Origin: a virus
IMG/VR virus record: IMGVR_UViG_3300021185_000435
Coordinates: 1-32,458 of that record
DNA: 32,458 nt
Reading direction: 5' to 3' (one strand)
The notes below the pieces were generated by a model. That model was given only the letters and a program-made list of their open reading frames with translations. It was not told the origin of the DNA and did not search any database. Shown here piece after piece: positions 1-7,159 of the stretch; position 1 is the first letter of the stretch, and each line of letters opens with the position of its first letter. Made by a program: the position numbers and the translations under genes.

Positions 1-348
1 TGGCGTTAGACTGTCCCAGTCCTTAATGACAGGCTTAGGCACTCCATAGTCCTCTCCGTAGCCCTCAAGCCCATGCTTCATACGGTCATGGTGTAGATAC
101 CAAGATAAAGCTAGAGTGTCGATCAAACGAGCTTTTACCTCAATGCCTAGAACCTTTTCCACCGCTGGTATATCAAAACGCACATGATTGTGACCTACGA
201 GTGCCTTGCGTGTAGTGAAGAACTCACGCATTTCATCGTAGTCATGCGTATGATGTACCGTCTTACCATCATCTGAATAAGACAAGACATGAATCTTGGT
301 CAACTCATCTAATAGACCGTCTGTTTCAATGTCATATACTGTTGTCAT
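1..348 (-). CDS. Family A DNA polymerase, N-terminal exonuclease part (cut by left edge)
   Basis: The first 116 residues are present; the gene continues beyond base 1. They match the 3'-5' exonuclease domain of T7 gp5-type DNA polymerase. An Exo I motif DIETDG lies at residues 6-11, with D6 and E8 as the expected metal ligands. An Exo II-like segment GHNHVRFD ends at D59. RLIDTLALSWYLHHD (about 75-88) corresponds to the T7 segment CIDTLVLSRLIHS. The domain would proofread during phage genome replication with the primase/helicase encoded next to it. The start ATG at 348-346 is preceded by GAGGT about 10 nt upstream and sits 3 nt after the helicase stop, so the two are probably cotranslated. 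The polymerase domain itself is outside the window. Confidence 0.88.
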   Translation of the reverse strand, partial: MTTVYDIETDGLLDELTKIHVLSYSDDGKTVHHTHDYDEMREFFTTRKALVGHNHVRFDIPAVEKVLGIEVKARLIDTLALSWYLHHDRMKHGLEGYGEDYGVPKPVIKDWDSLTP

Positions 349-351
349 ATT

Positions 352-1926
352 TTATAGTACCTCTGTTAATGTGAAGGTGTCTGTATTAAACCGCATCATC
401 CCTGCGTTACCTTCTTCTGAGCAAGGTCGGTTCTTTTCGATAGACAAGTACGTTGTGTTGCGCTCCTGTAAATCGTCAGATTCTTTGTCACGCTTAAGAT
501 CAATGATGACTGACGCACGTTGACCGATCATACGACAGTATTTCATCTGACCATCATCGTTAGTGTGGGCGATAGTCACGATACCCACGTTTAACTCAGC
601 AGACAGCTTCGATAGTCGTACCGATAGGTCAGCCAGCATTTGCTCTTTGCTCTCATCTGATGAACCCACAAGAACATCTTGGATAGGCTCAAAGAACACA
701 AACTTAACACCACAGGCTACAGCGAAGTAACGTATCTGGTCGATCAGGTCTTCTGCACCTTGACCATCACTAAGGTAGAACTGATAAAAGTTCTCATCCT
801 TCGTTAGATCACCAATGGCTTTAATCACCTGATCCTCTGCGCCCTTCTCTTCGATCAAGTCCCTGCGTGTCAGATTGTCATTACACTGGTAAGACACAAG
901 ACCTAACAAGGATCGTAGCTTTGTTTCCTCCAAGTGCCATGCAGCAATAGGAACCTCACGCTGTAACATATTGTACTCAAGGAACCGCATGATCTCCGTC
1001 TTGCCGATACCTGTGGGTGCTTTGACTACCGTGAAGTGACCTTGCATGAGACCAAGTATCTTATCGTCTAGTGCTTGGATGCCTGTAGGTACATACTGAT
1101 GCTCAGGTGTATCCTTGTACAACGACAAGAAATCCTGTGTGCTGTTCATCACATTCTCAGGTGTGAATTTACGGGCGTTCCACCATGCACTCTTGAAGTC
1201 TGCTGCCTTGCCAGCCTGTAGGAACTCGTTAGCATCTTTGTATGGTCGATGGTCAACACGATAGACTTTGTTGGGAAACAGTTTTGCTATACGGTCAGCG
1301 AGAGCATTACCAGCGTCATCGTTGTCAACCGACAGGATGATCTTCTCGAAACTACCTAGCCAATCCGCACAGTTCTCCCATAGCTTCTTAGAGGGCGTAG
1401 CAGAGGGTAACGACACGACAGGATTAGTGTACCCACTCTTGAGTATTTGTGCTACTGAGAGAGCGTCTAGTTCACCCTCAGTGATCGTAACCATCTTGGA
1501 GCTACCTGCGGTAAAGAAGTTCATACCGAAGAGTTCATCACCCTTGAACCCAGCCTTAGCGTAGAACCCCTTCTCGTCTAGCTTACGAACCTTAATTCCC
1601 CCGCTGGGGTACACATACTCCTGACGATCATCGTATGTTAGAACACCGTAGTCCTCCATTGTTTTACTGTTGATGCCACGCATGTTGGCATACTTACCCC
1701 CACTAACGTCTTCTATACGCTTGGGGGTAAAGTTTGTTACATTCATATCATAATCCTTATTTCCACTGACGGGGTATCTGTCTTGCGCCCAATCGAATGT
1801 CTCTCGTTTCGAGGGGTATCCATTGCTACAGGCGTGGCATTTACCGAAGCCATCAGTGTTCCAACTAAAGGCGTCAGAAGAGCCACACGATGTAAATGGA
1901 CAGGGTTGGTGTGCATGTTCAGCCAT
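352..1926 (-). CDS. T7 gp4-like bifunctional primase/helicase
   Basis: This 524-residue protein should prime lagging-strand synthesis and unwind DNA at the phage fork. A zinc-binding domain has C9-x4-C14 and C30-x2-C33. A TOPRIM primase domain has TEGELDALS (E150) and SVDNDDAG (D201, D203, D204). A linker leads to a RecA-type hexameric helicase with Walker A APTGIGKT (303-310), HLEET (331-335, probably supplying the catalytic Glu), a Walker B-like VKFVFFEPIQ strand and an IAHTND motif. Length and domain order fit T7 gp4 (566 residues). The polymerase gene follows 3 nt downstream. An in-frame Met61 has its own Shine-Dalgarno and may start a shorter helicase-only form (separate entry). The family call is secure; the host-specific priming sequence cannot be read from the gene. 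Confidence 0.93.
   Translation of the reverse strand: MAEHAHQPCPFTSCGSSDAFSWNTDGFGKCHACSNGYPSKRETFDWAQDRYPVSGNKDYDMNVTNFTPKRIEDVSGGKYANMRGINSKTMEDYGVLTYDDRQEYVYPSGGIKVRKLDEKGFYAKAGFKGDELFGMNFFTAGSSKMVTITEGELDALSVAQILKSGYTNPVVSLPSATPSKKLWENCADWLGSFEKIILSVDNDDAGNALADRIAKLFPNKVYRVDHRPYKDANEFLQAGKAADFKSAWWNARKFTPENVMNSTQDFLSLYKDTPEHQYVPTGIQALDDKILGLMQGHFTVVKAPTGIGKTEIMRFLEYNMLQREVPIAAWHLEETKLRSLLGLVSYQCNDNLTRRDLIEEKGAEDQVIKAIGDLTKDENFYQFYLSDGQGAEDLIDQIRYFAVACGVKFVFFEPIQDVLVGSSDESKEQMLADLSVRLSKLSAELNVGIVTIAHTNDDGQMKYCRMIGQRASVIIDLKRDKESDDLQERNTTYLSIEKNRPCSEEGNAGMMRFNTDTFTLTEVL
1744..1758 (-). promoter_or_regulatory. Internal ribosome binding site and start inside primase/helicase
   Basis: On the minus strand the sequence TAAGGATTATGATATG places AAGGA 7 nt before an in-frame ATG (1746-1744), codon 61 of the primase/helicase. 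Starting there removes exactly the zinc-binding domain and gives a 464-residue protein with TOPRIM linker and helicase. T7 makes gp4B from an internal Met64 in the same way. The signal is visible; its use is inferred by analogy. Confidence 0.55.
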
Positions 1927-1942
1927 GTGGCTCTCCTTGGGT

Positions 1943-2110
1943 TTACGCTGCTTCTCGTAGTTCTTCTAGGACTTCATCAAAAGATAAGACATCTAAATCT
2001 TGAAGGTCTCCCTTGTAGATAGCTACTACCTTTAGTTCATGGTCGATGACATAAGTGCCTCCGTATATGCTCATCATCTTCATGCAGTATTTCTCTAAGT
2101 CTTTTTCCAT
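1943..2110 (-). CDS. Small acidic protein of unknown function, 55 aa
   Basis: The frame begins MEKDLEKYCMKMMSIYGG and ends LEELREAA. AAGGAG lies about 10 nt before the ATG. It sits between the 115-aa gene and the helicase in the leftward array, with 16 nt to the helicase start. The protein is acidic, with a predicted alternation of beta-like (TYVIDHELKVVAIYKG) and helical C-terminal segments. I do not recognise a family. It is accepted as a gene because of its ribosome binding site and tight packing. Confidence 0.6.
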   Translation of the reverse strand: MEKDLEKYCMKMMSIYGGTYVIDHELKVVAIYKGDLQDLDVLSFDEVLEELREAA

Positions 2111-2127
2111 CGGTTATTCTCCTTGGG

Positions 2128-2475
2128 TTACTTGCGATTAATGAGGTATTTGTAGCCTACCTCTTTATATAAGTGGTTCATCTTTGTACGACCTTGACCC
2201 TTTTCTATCTCCACATCCCTCTGATCAAAGAAAGTGTCAGCATCATTATCAAGAAGCCAGCGCATAGGCATCTGACGATCAAGTTTATAAGAATGAAACG
2301 TAGTGTTAAGCAGTGCTTCCATGTCATCAAGTTGGGTCTTCCAAACGTGCGCTCTGACCACGTTAGCATCTGCCGCACGAATGTTCCTTGCTCCCTGACG
2401 AATAAGTAAGTTAACTCCCATTGGCTTACGGTCATTTAGTTCAAATAAGTCGAGTGTCTGTTGGTAATAGCTCAT
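2128..2475 (-). CDS. Hypothetical protein, 115 aa
   Basis: A mixed-charge soluble protein starting MSYYQQTLDLFELNDRKP. AGGAG stands about 10 nt before the ATG. It has no cysteines, no membrane segment and no motif I can assign. It lies 17 nt ahead of the 55-aa gene and 11 nt after the DUF3102-like gene, so it is probably expressed with the replication operon. Confidence 0.7.
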   Translation of the reverse strand: MSYYQQTLDLFELNDRKPMGVNLLIRQGARNIRAADANVVRAHVWKTQLDDMEALLNTTFHSYKLDRQMPMRWLLDNDADTFFDQRDVEIEKGQGRTKMNHLYKEVGYKYLINRK

Positions 2476-2486
2476 GGTCGGGTCTC

Positions 2487-3278
2487 CTAGTTTATGTTAT
2501 GTTTGTTTCTGCCTTCGAGTGGCAACTGTTCGCATAGTTCCATCAATATGTCGGACATCTCATGTAGTGCTGGTATTTTGATATCTACGACATCATCATG
2601 TATAGCTGAGTACAGGTACATCATAACGTCACGCCTATCAAACTTACTGATTAACTGTTCCATAGCGACAACAAGGTTAGTTGCTGATACATCTACGGTG
2701 CAATGCTCTGTACTTTTGATATGAGCATTTAAGTCAAACACATTAGGTCTACTCTCTATCTCCTTTCGTTTCTCTTCTGAACGATCCCAAGCCTCTTTAG
2801 CGGCCTCTACAGGGGTCTTTCGTTTCTCTTTAACGTCTTCAAGTATGTCACCGTAGTCAGGGTTCTCTTGTACTTCTTTGTACCCTGCCTTAGCTTGCTG
2901 TACTTCTTTAACCTTCATAGGTTTATCTGACGACATAATATCTTCGACAAGTTCGTCAGGTACAGATGGTGCTGCTAGTTCGTATAGAACTGTGATTGGT
3001 AACTGGTGTTGAATAAATTCTACACCGCCGAATCTTTTCCCGACCAGCATAATATTGTGACGTGTGTGTCTCTTAAGATCAGGAAACTCCTGCATACACC
3101 AATCGTGGAAGTCGTTATCACTGAGGTGCATATCACGACCATCTTGTAATGCCTGACCTGCCTTTATGATATTCTCGACAGCACCAGACAAATGCTTACG
3201 CACGTCACTAGCGACATCATTAAGACTACGAACCTTTGCTTGCGTAGTAAGCTGGTTGTAGTATTCATCATCGTCCAT
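2487..3278 (-). CDS. DUF3102-like DNA-associated protein, 263 aa
   Basis: The N-terminal part (about residues 17-80) contains AVENIIKAGQALQDGRD, then FHDWCMQEFPDLKRHTRHNIM. This matches the pattern of DUF3102/ParB-associated domains: a helix with 'aG..L' followed by 'F..W....f......a...m'. The middle (about 125-175) is highly charged and probably helical. The C-terminal part (about 195-255) is predicted alpha/beta. Relatives occur in phages and plasmids, some near partition or replication genes, but the function is not established. The gene is first after the promoter-like element at 3355-3383, with a leader of about 75 nt, so it may head a transcript reading into helicase and polymerase. GAAAGGGACGT precedes the ATG. 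Confidence 0.6.
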   Translation of the reverse strand: MDDDEYYNQLTTQAKVRSLNDVASDVRKHLSGAVENIIKAGQALQDGRDMHLSDNDFHDWCMQEFPDLKRHTRHNIMLVGKRFGGVEFIQHQLPITVLYELAAPSVPDELVEDIMSSDKPMKVKEVQQAKAGYKEVQENPDYGDILEDVKEKRKTPVEAAKEAWDRSEEKRKEIESRPNVFDLNAHIKSTEHCTVDVSATNLVVAMEQLISKFDRRDVMMYLYSAIHDDVVDIKIPALHEMSDILMELCEQLPLEGRNKHNIN

Positions 3279-3354
3279 ACTTACGTCCCTTTCTTATGTT
3301 ATATACACTAGAAGTAATATCTAAAGTCATAACTTATGTAAACCCTACACTTAC

Positions 3355-3383
3355 CTATAGGGATATATCTTTAGATTTGTAAC
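3355..3383 (-). promoter_or_regulatory. Putative phage promoter P1 (leftward), twin of the late promoter
   Basis: Read on the minus strand this is GTTACA, 17 nt, then CTATAG, with ATATATCCCTATAG as the core. The same element on the plus strand at 10921-10949 matches at 25 of 29 positions, including all 14 core bases. Spacing suits a bacterial sigma70-type promoter (-35 GTTACA, -10 CTATAG or TATAGG). The CCTATAGG end also recalls T7-type RNA polymerase promoters. It lies between the sigma gene stop and the DUF3102-like gene and would fire toward helicase and polymerase. Confidence 0.6.
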
Positions 3384-3399
3384 ATCACGAATTGTTACA
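3378..3399. repeat. Inverted repeat TGTAACA-N8-TGTTACA, operator-like
   Basis: Perfect 7-bp arms are separated by 8 bp. The right arm covers the sigma gene stop codon and the left arm overlaps the -35 of the leftward promoter. There is no run of T after it, so it does not look like an intrinsic terminator. The 16-mer ATCACGAATTGTTACA within it (3384-3399) recurs exactly at 10805-10820. Confidence 0.5.
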
Positions 3400-3976
3400 G
3401 AACTGACTTTCTTAACTTCTTCATAGCAGACGTTTCGTGTCTTGAGACCCACATCTTGCTTTTACCAACGACAGTCGATACATCATCTTGTGTCATATCA
3501 CTAAAGAATCTCATATCAATAACCTCCAATTCTTCTGTCGTTAATTTCTCACGGGCGGTCTTTAGGACATGCTTGGCGAACTCTTTAGTCTCATATCGCT
3601 CGACATGATCCCTACCTGAGCCACCGTACTCCTCATTGTACTGACCAGAGGTAGACGACAAAACAACCTTGAGCCACTTGTGTCCAGACTCAGACATATC
3701 CCCAATCTCATCATCCTCTATGTCTCGTGTAAGCCTTCGTGTGATATTGTGCGCTGGTACTGTAACAGGTAGCACATAAATGTTAAGATAGTCGTGCATA
3801 CGCCTCTTAGCTTCCCTGTAAAGGTGCGCTGGGTGTACCTCCTCTCCCTCATCAGCAAGTATCTCGTAGCACTTTAGTACACCCTCTTGCACCATGTCAT
3901 CACGATGTGAAGGTGCGTTAAATCTGTTGGCTAACTTCTCGCACATACCGACGATCTCAAGCCCAGTTAAGCTCAT
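3395..3976 (-). CDS. Sigma-70-like RNA polymerase factor, 193 aa
   Basis: A small two-domain sigma factor. Residues 13-70 resemble region 2, with DDMVQEGVLKCYE at 27-38 (compare the D-L-x-Q-E-G helix of sigma70) and a following basic helix REAKRRMHDYL. A variable linker (about 71-130) is followed by region 4 (about 140-192) with LTTEELEVIDMRF and a helix-turn-helix MTQDDVSTVVGKSKMWVSRHE, then KKLRKSVL. Region 4 normally reads the -35 element. It would redirect host RNA polymerase to phage promoters; the 29-bp element just downstream and its twin before the terminase are candidates. ECF-like proteins of phages vary greatly, so the specific promoter is inference. The start overlaps the 47-aa gene by 20 bp. 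Confidence 0.72.
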   Translation of the reverse strand: MSLTGLEIVGMCEKLANRFNAPSHRDDMVQEGVLKCYEILADEGEEVHPAHLYREAKRRMHDYLNIYVLPVTVPAHNITRRLTRDIEDDEIGDMSESGHKWLKVVLSSTSGQYNEEYGGSGRDHVERYETKEFAKHVLKTAREKLTTEELEVIDMRFFSDMTQDDVSTVVGKSKMWVSRHETSAMKKLRKSVL

Positions 3977-4100
3977 ACTCTACCTCCAAGTTTTCTAGCT
4001 CTCTCTGTCTCTTTCGGATCAAATAGACAGCTTCCTCGACTGTGACATCTTCAGACTTCTCTAACGCCCTAATGAGCTTCCTCATCTCTTCTTTAGTCAT
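3957..4100 (-). CDS. Small helical protein, 47 aa
   Basis: The frame reads MTKEEMRKLIRALEKSEDVT and is then helical with many Arg and Glu. GGAGGG lies about 11 nt before the ATG. It overlaps the DUF3310 gene by 4 bp (ATGA) and the sigma gene by 20 bp, so translation is probably coupled. No family is recognised; the position just before a sigma gene allows a regulatory partner role, but nothing in the sequence shows it. Confidence 0.6.
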   Translation of the reverse strand: MTKEEMRKLIRALEKSEDVTVEEAVYLIRKRQRELENLEVEYELNWA

Positions 4101-4408
4101 AGCTTGTCTTTACCCTCCAGTTGATTGATACGCATCTGTGCATAGCGTATGACCTTCTCAAGGTCTGTGATCTCGCTCTGCACCTCGTCCATACCCTCGT
4201 AGGGCTTGTATCCTGCACGACTGGCATATTTAATGATATTCCCACGCCAGAACTCAAAGCCATTCTGCATGATATATGTGATAGGTTCTATTTTCCATCG
4301 TGCGTAGTGCTTAGGTTCATTCACGATGTCTGCTGTATGTTCTGCCATTACGTTATCCTTAAAATCTTCATGCTCTGCTATCAGCTTACGCCACTCACTG
4401 TTAATCAT
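4097..4408 (-). CDS. DUF3310 protein (T7 gp1.7-like), 103 aa
   Basis: The hallmark segments are VNEPKHYARWKIEPITYI (residues 29-46) and GNIIKYASRAGYK (56-68), followed by EITDLEKVIRYAQ (79-91). This is the DUF3310 pattern 'HY..g.iE.......gf..GN..KY..R...K....DL.KA..Y'. T7 gp1.7, a member of this group, is a nucleotide kinase acting on dGMP and dTMP. The neighbouring ThyX makes dTMP, so a role in nucleotide supply fits. Met21 (MAEHTADIVN) is an alternative start; the longer form is kept because its ATG overlaps the preceding stop (ATGA). Confidence 0.78.
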   Translation of the reverse strand: MINSEWRKLIAEHEDFKDNVMAEHTADIVNEPKHYARWKIEPITYIMQNGFEFWRGNIIKYASRAGYKPYEGMDEVQSEITDLEKVIRYAQMRINQLEGKDKL

Positions 4409-4578
4409 TCTTCCTCCAGACAGAGGCTACACCATGTGCCTCTACTTGCATTACCACAAATGACACACTTGCGCCACTTGTTAACCTTATCACGATCCCT
4501 AGATGCCTTACGTTCCTTTGGTGTCATGGGTCTGATGTCACTAAAGTCTGCCTCTAAGGGCCACTCATTGTCCGTCAT
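4405..4578 (-). CDS. Zinc-ribbon-like protein, 57 aa
   Basis: It begins MTDNEWPLEADFSDIRP and carries C38-x2-C41 and C50-x2-C53 in CVICGNASRGTWCSLC, a compact zinc-ribbon arrangement, after a basic stretch KERKASRDRDKVNKWRK. Small zinc ribbons of this kind usually bind nucleic acid or protein. The stop overlaps the DUF3310 start by 4 bp, and its own start lies inside the end of the 58-aa gene. Function unknown. Confidence 0.68.
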   Translation of the reverse strand: MTDNEWPLEADFSDIRPMTPKERKASRDRDKVNKWRKCVICGNASRGTWCSLCLEEE

Positions 4579-4741
4579 TGTCTGTCTCCCAGTACAGGCC
4601 AGCCTTAACTAGCGACACAAAGCCTACGTTAAAGATGGCAGCAAAGGTCTTAGGGTCACACTCTACTTGCAACGTGGCACTACCATCCTCATGCTCAGTT
4701 ATGTCAGTTATCTTGACGGGTTCATTTACATACTCACTCAT
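4565..4741 (-). CDS. Hypothetical protein, 58 aa
   Basis: It starts MSEYVNEPVKITDITEHEDG, then a beta strand SATLQVECD and a helix KTFAAIFNVGFVSLVKAGL. The start overlaps the ThyX stop by 8 bp and the end overlaps the zinc-ribbon gene by 14 bp. Its sequence has the look of a small folded alpha/beta protein common in marine phages, but I cannot name a function. Confidence 0.62.
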   Translation of the reverse strand: MSEYVNEPVKITDITEHEDGSATLQVECDPKTFAAIFNVGFVSLVKAGLYWETDNDGQ

Positions 4742-5378
4742 CTCTCAATGCCACCCATGATACAGGGAACAGGTCTTCCATCTTAAGACTTATAGCCCAT
4801 GCTACTTCTTGTGTTTCTGCTTGCGTGTCTTCCTTACATCTCAGGTTAGCCATATCAGCAAAGGCGTCTAAGCTACCTGACCAGTACCATTCTGTCATAG
4901 TAGATTGGGGCAGTACAATACGGGCTTGCTCAGGTGCTACACCCTCAAACAGCAAGGTCTTGTAAGTTGACAACTGCCTGTTCCATTGTAACTCTTGGTC
5001 AAGTGTTATGTTTACGACACCCTCAGACCCTTGCTTCTTATCAAAACTACGCCCACGCCATTGCTTTGGTTCGTAGAACTCAGGTTCACTGTCCACATAC
5101 CTACGGCTGACCTCATTCCATCGCAGGAACTTATGCTTTACAAGTTGCCGTGCTACAAAGATCGGAGCCTTAACCCTAAAGGTAGCAAAGCAATGTCCGA
5201 ATGGGCTGATGTGTCTCTCCCTTGCAAGGTAACGGATCAGCTTTGCATCCTTCTCTTTGAGCTTAGGTGGCCCCCAAGCATCATACTCCAATTCGCTCTC
5301 ATTATCAAAACTCACCCTTGCGCTATTGGCAACCGTTATGTCACCGCCACAGTGGTGTATATACTCAGCTTTAATCAT
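4734..5378 (-). CDS. thyX: Flavin-dependent thymidylate synthase ThyX
   Basis: ThyX converts dUMP to dTMP using methylene-tetrahydrofolate, FAD and NADPH. The sequence shows RHISPFGH (residues 55-62), matching the 'H.SPFEH' FAD/dUMP segment, and KHKFLRWNEVSRRY (81-94), a variant of the ThyX signature RHRxxSxNExSxRY in which the first RHR reads KHK. NLRCKEDTQAETQ near 178-190 corresponds to the conserved 'R....AQ.EI' region. Length (214 residues) is normal. The ATG at 5378 is preferred over GTG at 5384 because AGGGG is 9 nt from it. It overlaps the upstream 59-aa gene by 8 bp. With the DUF3310 protein it probably raises the dTTP pool for phage DNA. Confidence 0.93.
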   Translation of the reverse strand: MIKAEYIHHCGGDITVANSARVSFDNESELEYDAWGPPKLKEKDAKLIRYLARERHISPFGHCFATFRVKAPIFVARQLVKHKFLRWNEVSRRYVDSEPEFYEPKQWRGRSFDKKQGSEGVVNITLDQELQWNRQLSTYKTLLFEGVAPEQARIVLPQSTMTEWYWSGSLDAFADMANLRCKEDTQAETQEVAWAISLKMEDLFPVSWVALRDE

Positions 5379-5550
5379 CAACACTTACCCCTATACATTC
5401 GATTGCTTCTTGCTTGTGATTGACCATAACCGAAGCATCCTTTAACGCAGCCTTGCATAAGGTTTCATTATCATACTTCCCCAAGTGGTAATACCTTACG
5501 CCTTGCTCAGGGACAACGACAAACCATATTAGTATCCATATAACATTCAT
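5371..5550 (-). CDS. Small protein with hydrophobic N-terminus, 59 aa
   Basis: It begins MNVIWILIWFVVVPEQG, a hydrophobic stretch of about 13 residues with no early positive charge, followed by a soluble charged tail with two cysteines (LCKAALKDA; ECIGVSVDD). This could be a signal peptide or a single membrane helix. The gene begins on the stop of the 54-aa gene (TGATG) and overlaps thyX by 8 bp. It lies two genes after a SleB-type hydrolase, so a lysis accessory role is possible but unproven. Confidence 0.6.
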   Translation of the reverse strand: MNVIWILIWFVVVPEQGVRYYHLGKYDNETLCKAALKDASVMVNHKQEAIECIGVSVDD

Positions 5551-5714
5551 CAGAACGGCACCTCTCCATTTCCATTGCGGGGGTCATTAAAGTAACCCTT
5601 TGCCAGATACTCTAGCCGTGGATCAAGTAGTTCCTCTAGCTCACGGATGATTGACTTGGGACGGATACCCATCTCTTCCAAGTGTTGCTCAAGTGTCATG
5701 TTAAACATTCTCAT
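5550..5714 (-). CDS. Hypothetical protein, 54 aa
   Basis: The chosen frame begins MRMFNMTLEQHLEEMGIRPK with a helical middle (SIIRELEELLDPRLEYLAKG) and a polar tail. The ATG overlaps the hydrolase stop (ATGA). GAAGGG lies just upstream, which would also suit Met3 or Met6. No family recognised. A longer frame runs back to 5783 inside the hydrolase gene and is not supported by a ribosome binding site. Confidence 0.55.
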   Translation of the reverse strand: MRMFNMTLEQHLEEMGIRPKSIIRELEELLDPRLEYLAKGYFNDPRNGNGEVPF

Positions 5715-6106
5715 TTCCCTTCGGGTGCTGTGTAAAAAACGTGTGTGCCAATGCGACCATCTCGGTGGTAACTTTTGGCCCAATATGGTGATACTGAAGT
5801 AGTATGATAGTGGGTAGAAGTCAAGCCTATGCGGTCACCTTTTAGTATAGATTTAGCTATAGTCTCAGCTATATCAATGGCTTGTCTGTCGAAGACGTTG
5901 CTGTTGTACTTACGATATTCATCAGATTTTCCATCGTGGGTGAACGAGAACTGCTTACGCTGGAAGACAACGGCACAGATTTCGTCGGGCCAACGGGGTG
6001 ATTCTACCCTAGTCATTACGACCTCAGCAACGGCCCTCTGTCCTTCCAGAGGTTCACTACGGCTCTCAAAGAAGACCGCTGCTGCAAGACACATGAGGGG
6101 AGTCAT
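5711..6106 (-). CDS. SleB-family cell-wall hydrolase, probable endolysin
   Basis: A 131-residue protein consisting of one Hydrolase_2/SleB domain. AAVFFESRSEPLEGQRAVAEVV (starting at residue 9) contains the expected catalytic Glu (E14) and the 'E...EG..AVA.V..NR' pattern, here with TR for NR. C44 and FQRKQFSF (48-55) match the 'V....QFS' segment. THYHTTSVSPYWAKSY and a late GTHVFY match the C-terminal half. SleB enzymes cleave peptidoglycan glycan strands. No signal peptide or membrane anchor is present, so export would need a holin or other route. Unusually it sits among nucleotide and replication genes rather than in a late lysis cassette. It overlaps its neighbours by 4 bp on both sides. 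Confidence 0.88.
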   Translation of the reverse strand: MTPLMCLAAAVFFESRSEPLEGQRAVAEVVMTRVESPRWPDEICAVVFQRKQFSFTHDGKSDEYRKYNSNVFDRQAIDIAETIAKSILKGDRIGLTSTHYHTTSVSPYWAKSYHRDGRIGTHVFYTAPEGK

Positions 6107-6411
6107 GCGATCTCATTACCCATACCAAAGATGTGACGACCACCAGCCTTGAGAGCCAGCACACGGTCAAGGCTAAAGCTCTTGTACTTGGGCTTCTCAC
6201 CATCCTTACCCACGAACATGGGGATCAGGTTATGCTTCTTGAGTACGTCAGCAGCCTTACGACCACGCTCACCACCCACAAGGTATTTCTTGACGTTCAA
6301 GCGACCATTGTATGTACGCTCTTCGTCGTCTTTAGTGAGGAACTTAACGGTTATGAACTCGTTAGCGTTCTCTGCCAGTACCATGCTTACCATGCGTGTA
6401 TCTAGTGTCAT
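6103..6411 (-). CDS. Small beta-rich protein, possibly Sm/SH3-barrel like, 102 aa
   Basis: The segments FITVKFLTKDDEERTYNGRLNVKKYLVGG and KYKSFSLDRVLALKAGGRHIFG suggest a small beta barrel. A 'V.F.tkDg..R....R..v..yl.gG' pattern is seen in phage proteins annotated as Sm-like or WYL-related; that link is a weak visual match. The start is MTLDTRM; the stop overlaps the hydrolase start (ATGA). A nucleic-acid-binding role is possible. Confidence 0.6.
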   Translation of the reverse strand: MTLDTRMVSMVLAENANEFITVKFLTKDDEERTYNGRLNVKKYLVGGERGRKAADVLKKHNLIPMFVGKDGEKPKYKSFSLDRVLALKAGGRHIFGMGNEIA

Positions 6412-6415
6412 GTTA

Positions 6416-6568
6416 TTACTCCGATTTAGTGTTGATTACATATATGGGCGAATCAGTTAGTGATCTTAGTGTACTTGCATGTTTATCAGCTTGTGCCTTG
6501 GACATCAAGGGTAACTTTAGTTGCATCAATATGCCATTTACTTCTGTTGATATTGCGAATTGTGTCAT
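6416..6568 (-). CDS. Hypothetical protein, 50 aa
   Basis: Starts MTQFAISTEVNGILMQLKLP and ends PIYVINTKSE. GAGG lies 9 nt before this ATG; an upstream in-frame ATG at 6577 has no spacing for it. The gene begins within the end of the 89-aa gene's neighbourhood (stop at 6570) and ends 4 nt before the next start. No family recognised. Confidence 0.5.
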   Translation of the reverse strand: MTQFAISTEVNGILMQLKLPLMSKAQADKHASTLRSLTDSPIYVINTKSE

Positions 6569-6569
6569 G

Positions 6570-6839
6570 TTACTCATCCTCGTCCCAGTACCAAGCGTTT
6601 GCATCATCAGGCAGTACCCTTCCTTCGTAGTGGTTAGGATCACCAACCTCATTTACAGGTGGACGGAAGTTAAACATATCCCTAATGGTATCTGTTGCAG
6701 TTTCTAGTGCCCTAAGATGGGATATACGCACGTCAAAGCTATCTCTGATCTCTTCTACAGCGTCATCAATCCTATTGTAAAGGTGCAAGAGCTTCTCTAG
6801 TTCTTCACGGGTCAGTTCTGTTTTGATTTGTCTGTCCAT
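6570..6839 (-). CDS. Hypothetical helical protein, 89 aa
   Basis: MDRQIKTELTREELEKLL is followed by long amphipathic helices (LLHLYNRIDDAVEEIRDSF) and an acidic aromatic tail (WYWDEDE). AAGGAG is 7 nt before this ATG, so a longer upstream reading is rejected. Acidic C-termini of this type can bind basic DNA-binding proteins, but the role is unknown. Confidence 0.65.
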   Translation of the reverse strand: MDRQIKTELTREELEKLLHLYNRIDDAVEEIRDSFDVRISHLRALETATDTIRDMFNFRPPVNEVGDPNHYEGRVLPDDANAWYWDEDE

Positions 6840-6868
6840 TTGTCTTCTCCTTATTTTCACTTGCGGTT

Positions 6869-7159
6869 CTAATTGATTCGCTCAGGTGTGTCAACCTTAA
6901 GTGGTGACCCTGACCACGATTTAATCGACATCCAGTCGAATGTAAAGTTAGCTCCAACGTAATCCCATACGGCCCAATACTCTGCGGCCTCTCTAGAGGT
7001 TTCATCCCACGACCACAAACATGGAATACTCTCAATCCTGAACGAGGCTATCTCACCACAGCGATACTGCATCTCAACATCAGCATCGACCATGATGTGT
7101 GTGTAACGATCAAACTTAGCTTCTTCTGCATCTTGGAACAGTCCGTTTACTTTTGCCAT
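6869..7159 (-). CDS. Hypothetical protein, 96 aa
   Basis: Begins MAKVNGLFQDAEEAKFDRYT; rich in aromatics with SFRIESIPCLWSWDETSREAAEYWAVWDYVG. AAAGGAG lies 9 nt before the ATG, which overlaps the previous gene's stop (TGATG). Seen as a folded alpha/beta protein without a recognisable family. Confidence 0.68.
   Translation of the reverse strand: MAKVNGLFQDAEEAKFDRYTHIMVDADVEMQYRCGEIASFRIESIPCLWSWDETSREAAEYWAVWDYVGANFTFDWMSIKSWSGSPLKVDTPERIN

Noticed and set aside
4734-5378. A diverged or inactive ThyX because the signature reads KHK instead of RHR
   Set aside because: The rest of the motif (WNEVSRRY) and the HxSPFGH segment are intact, and Lys variants are conservative, so activity is assumed.
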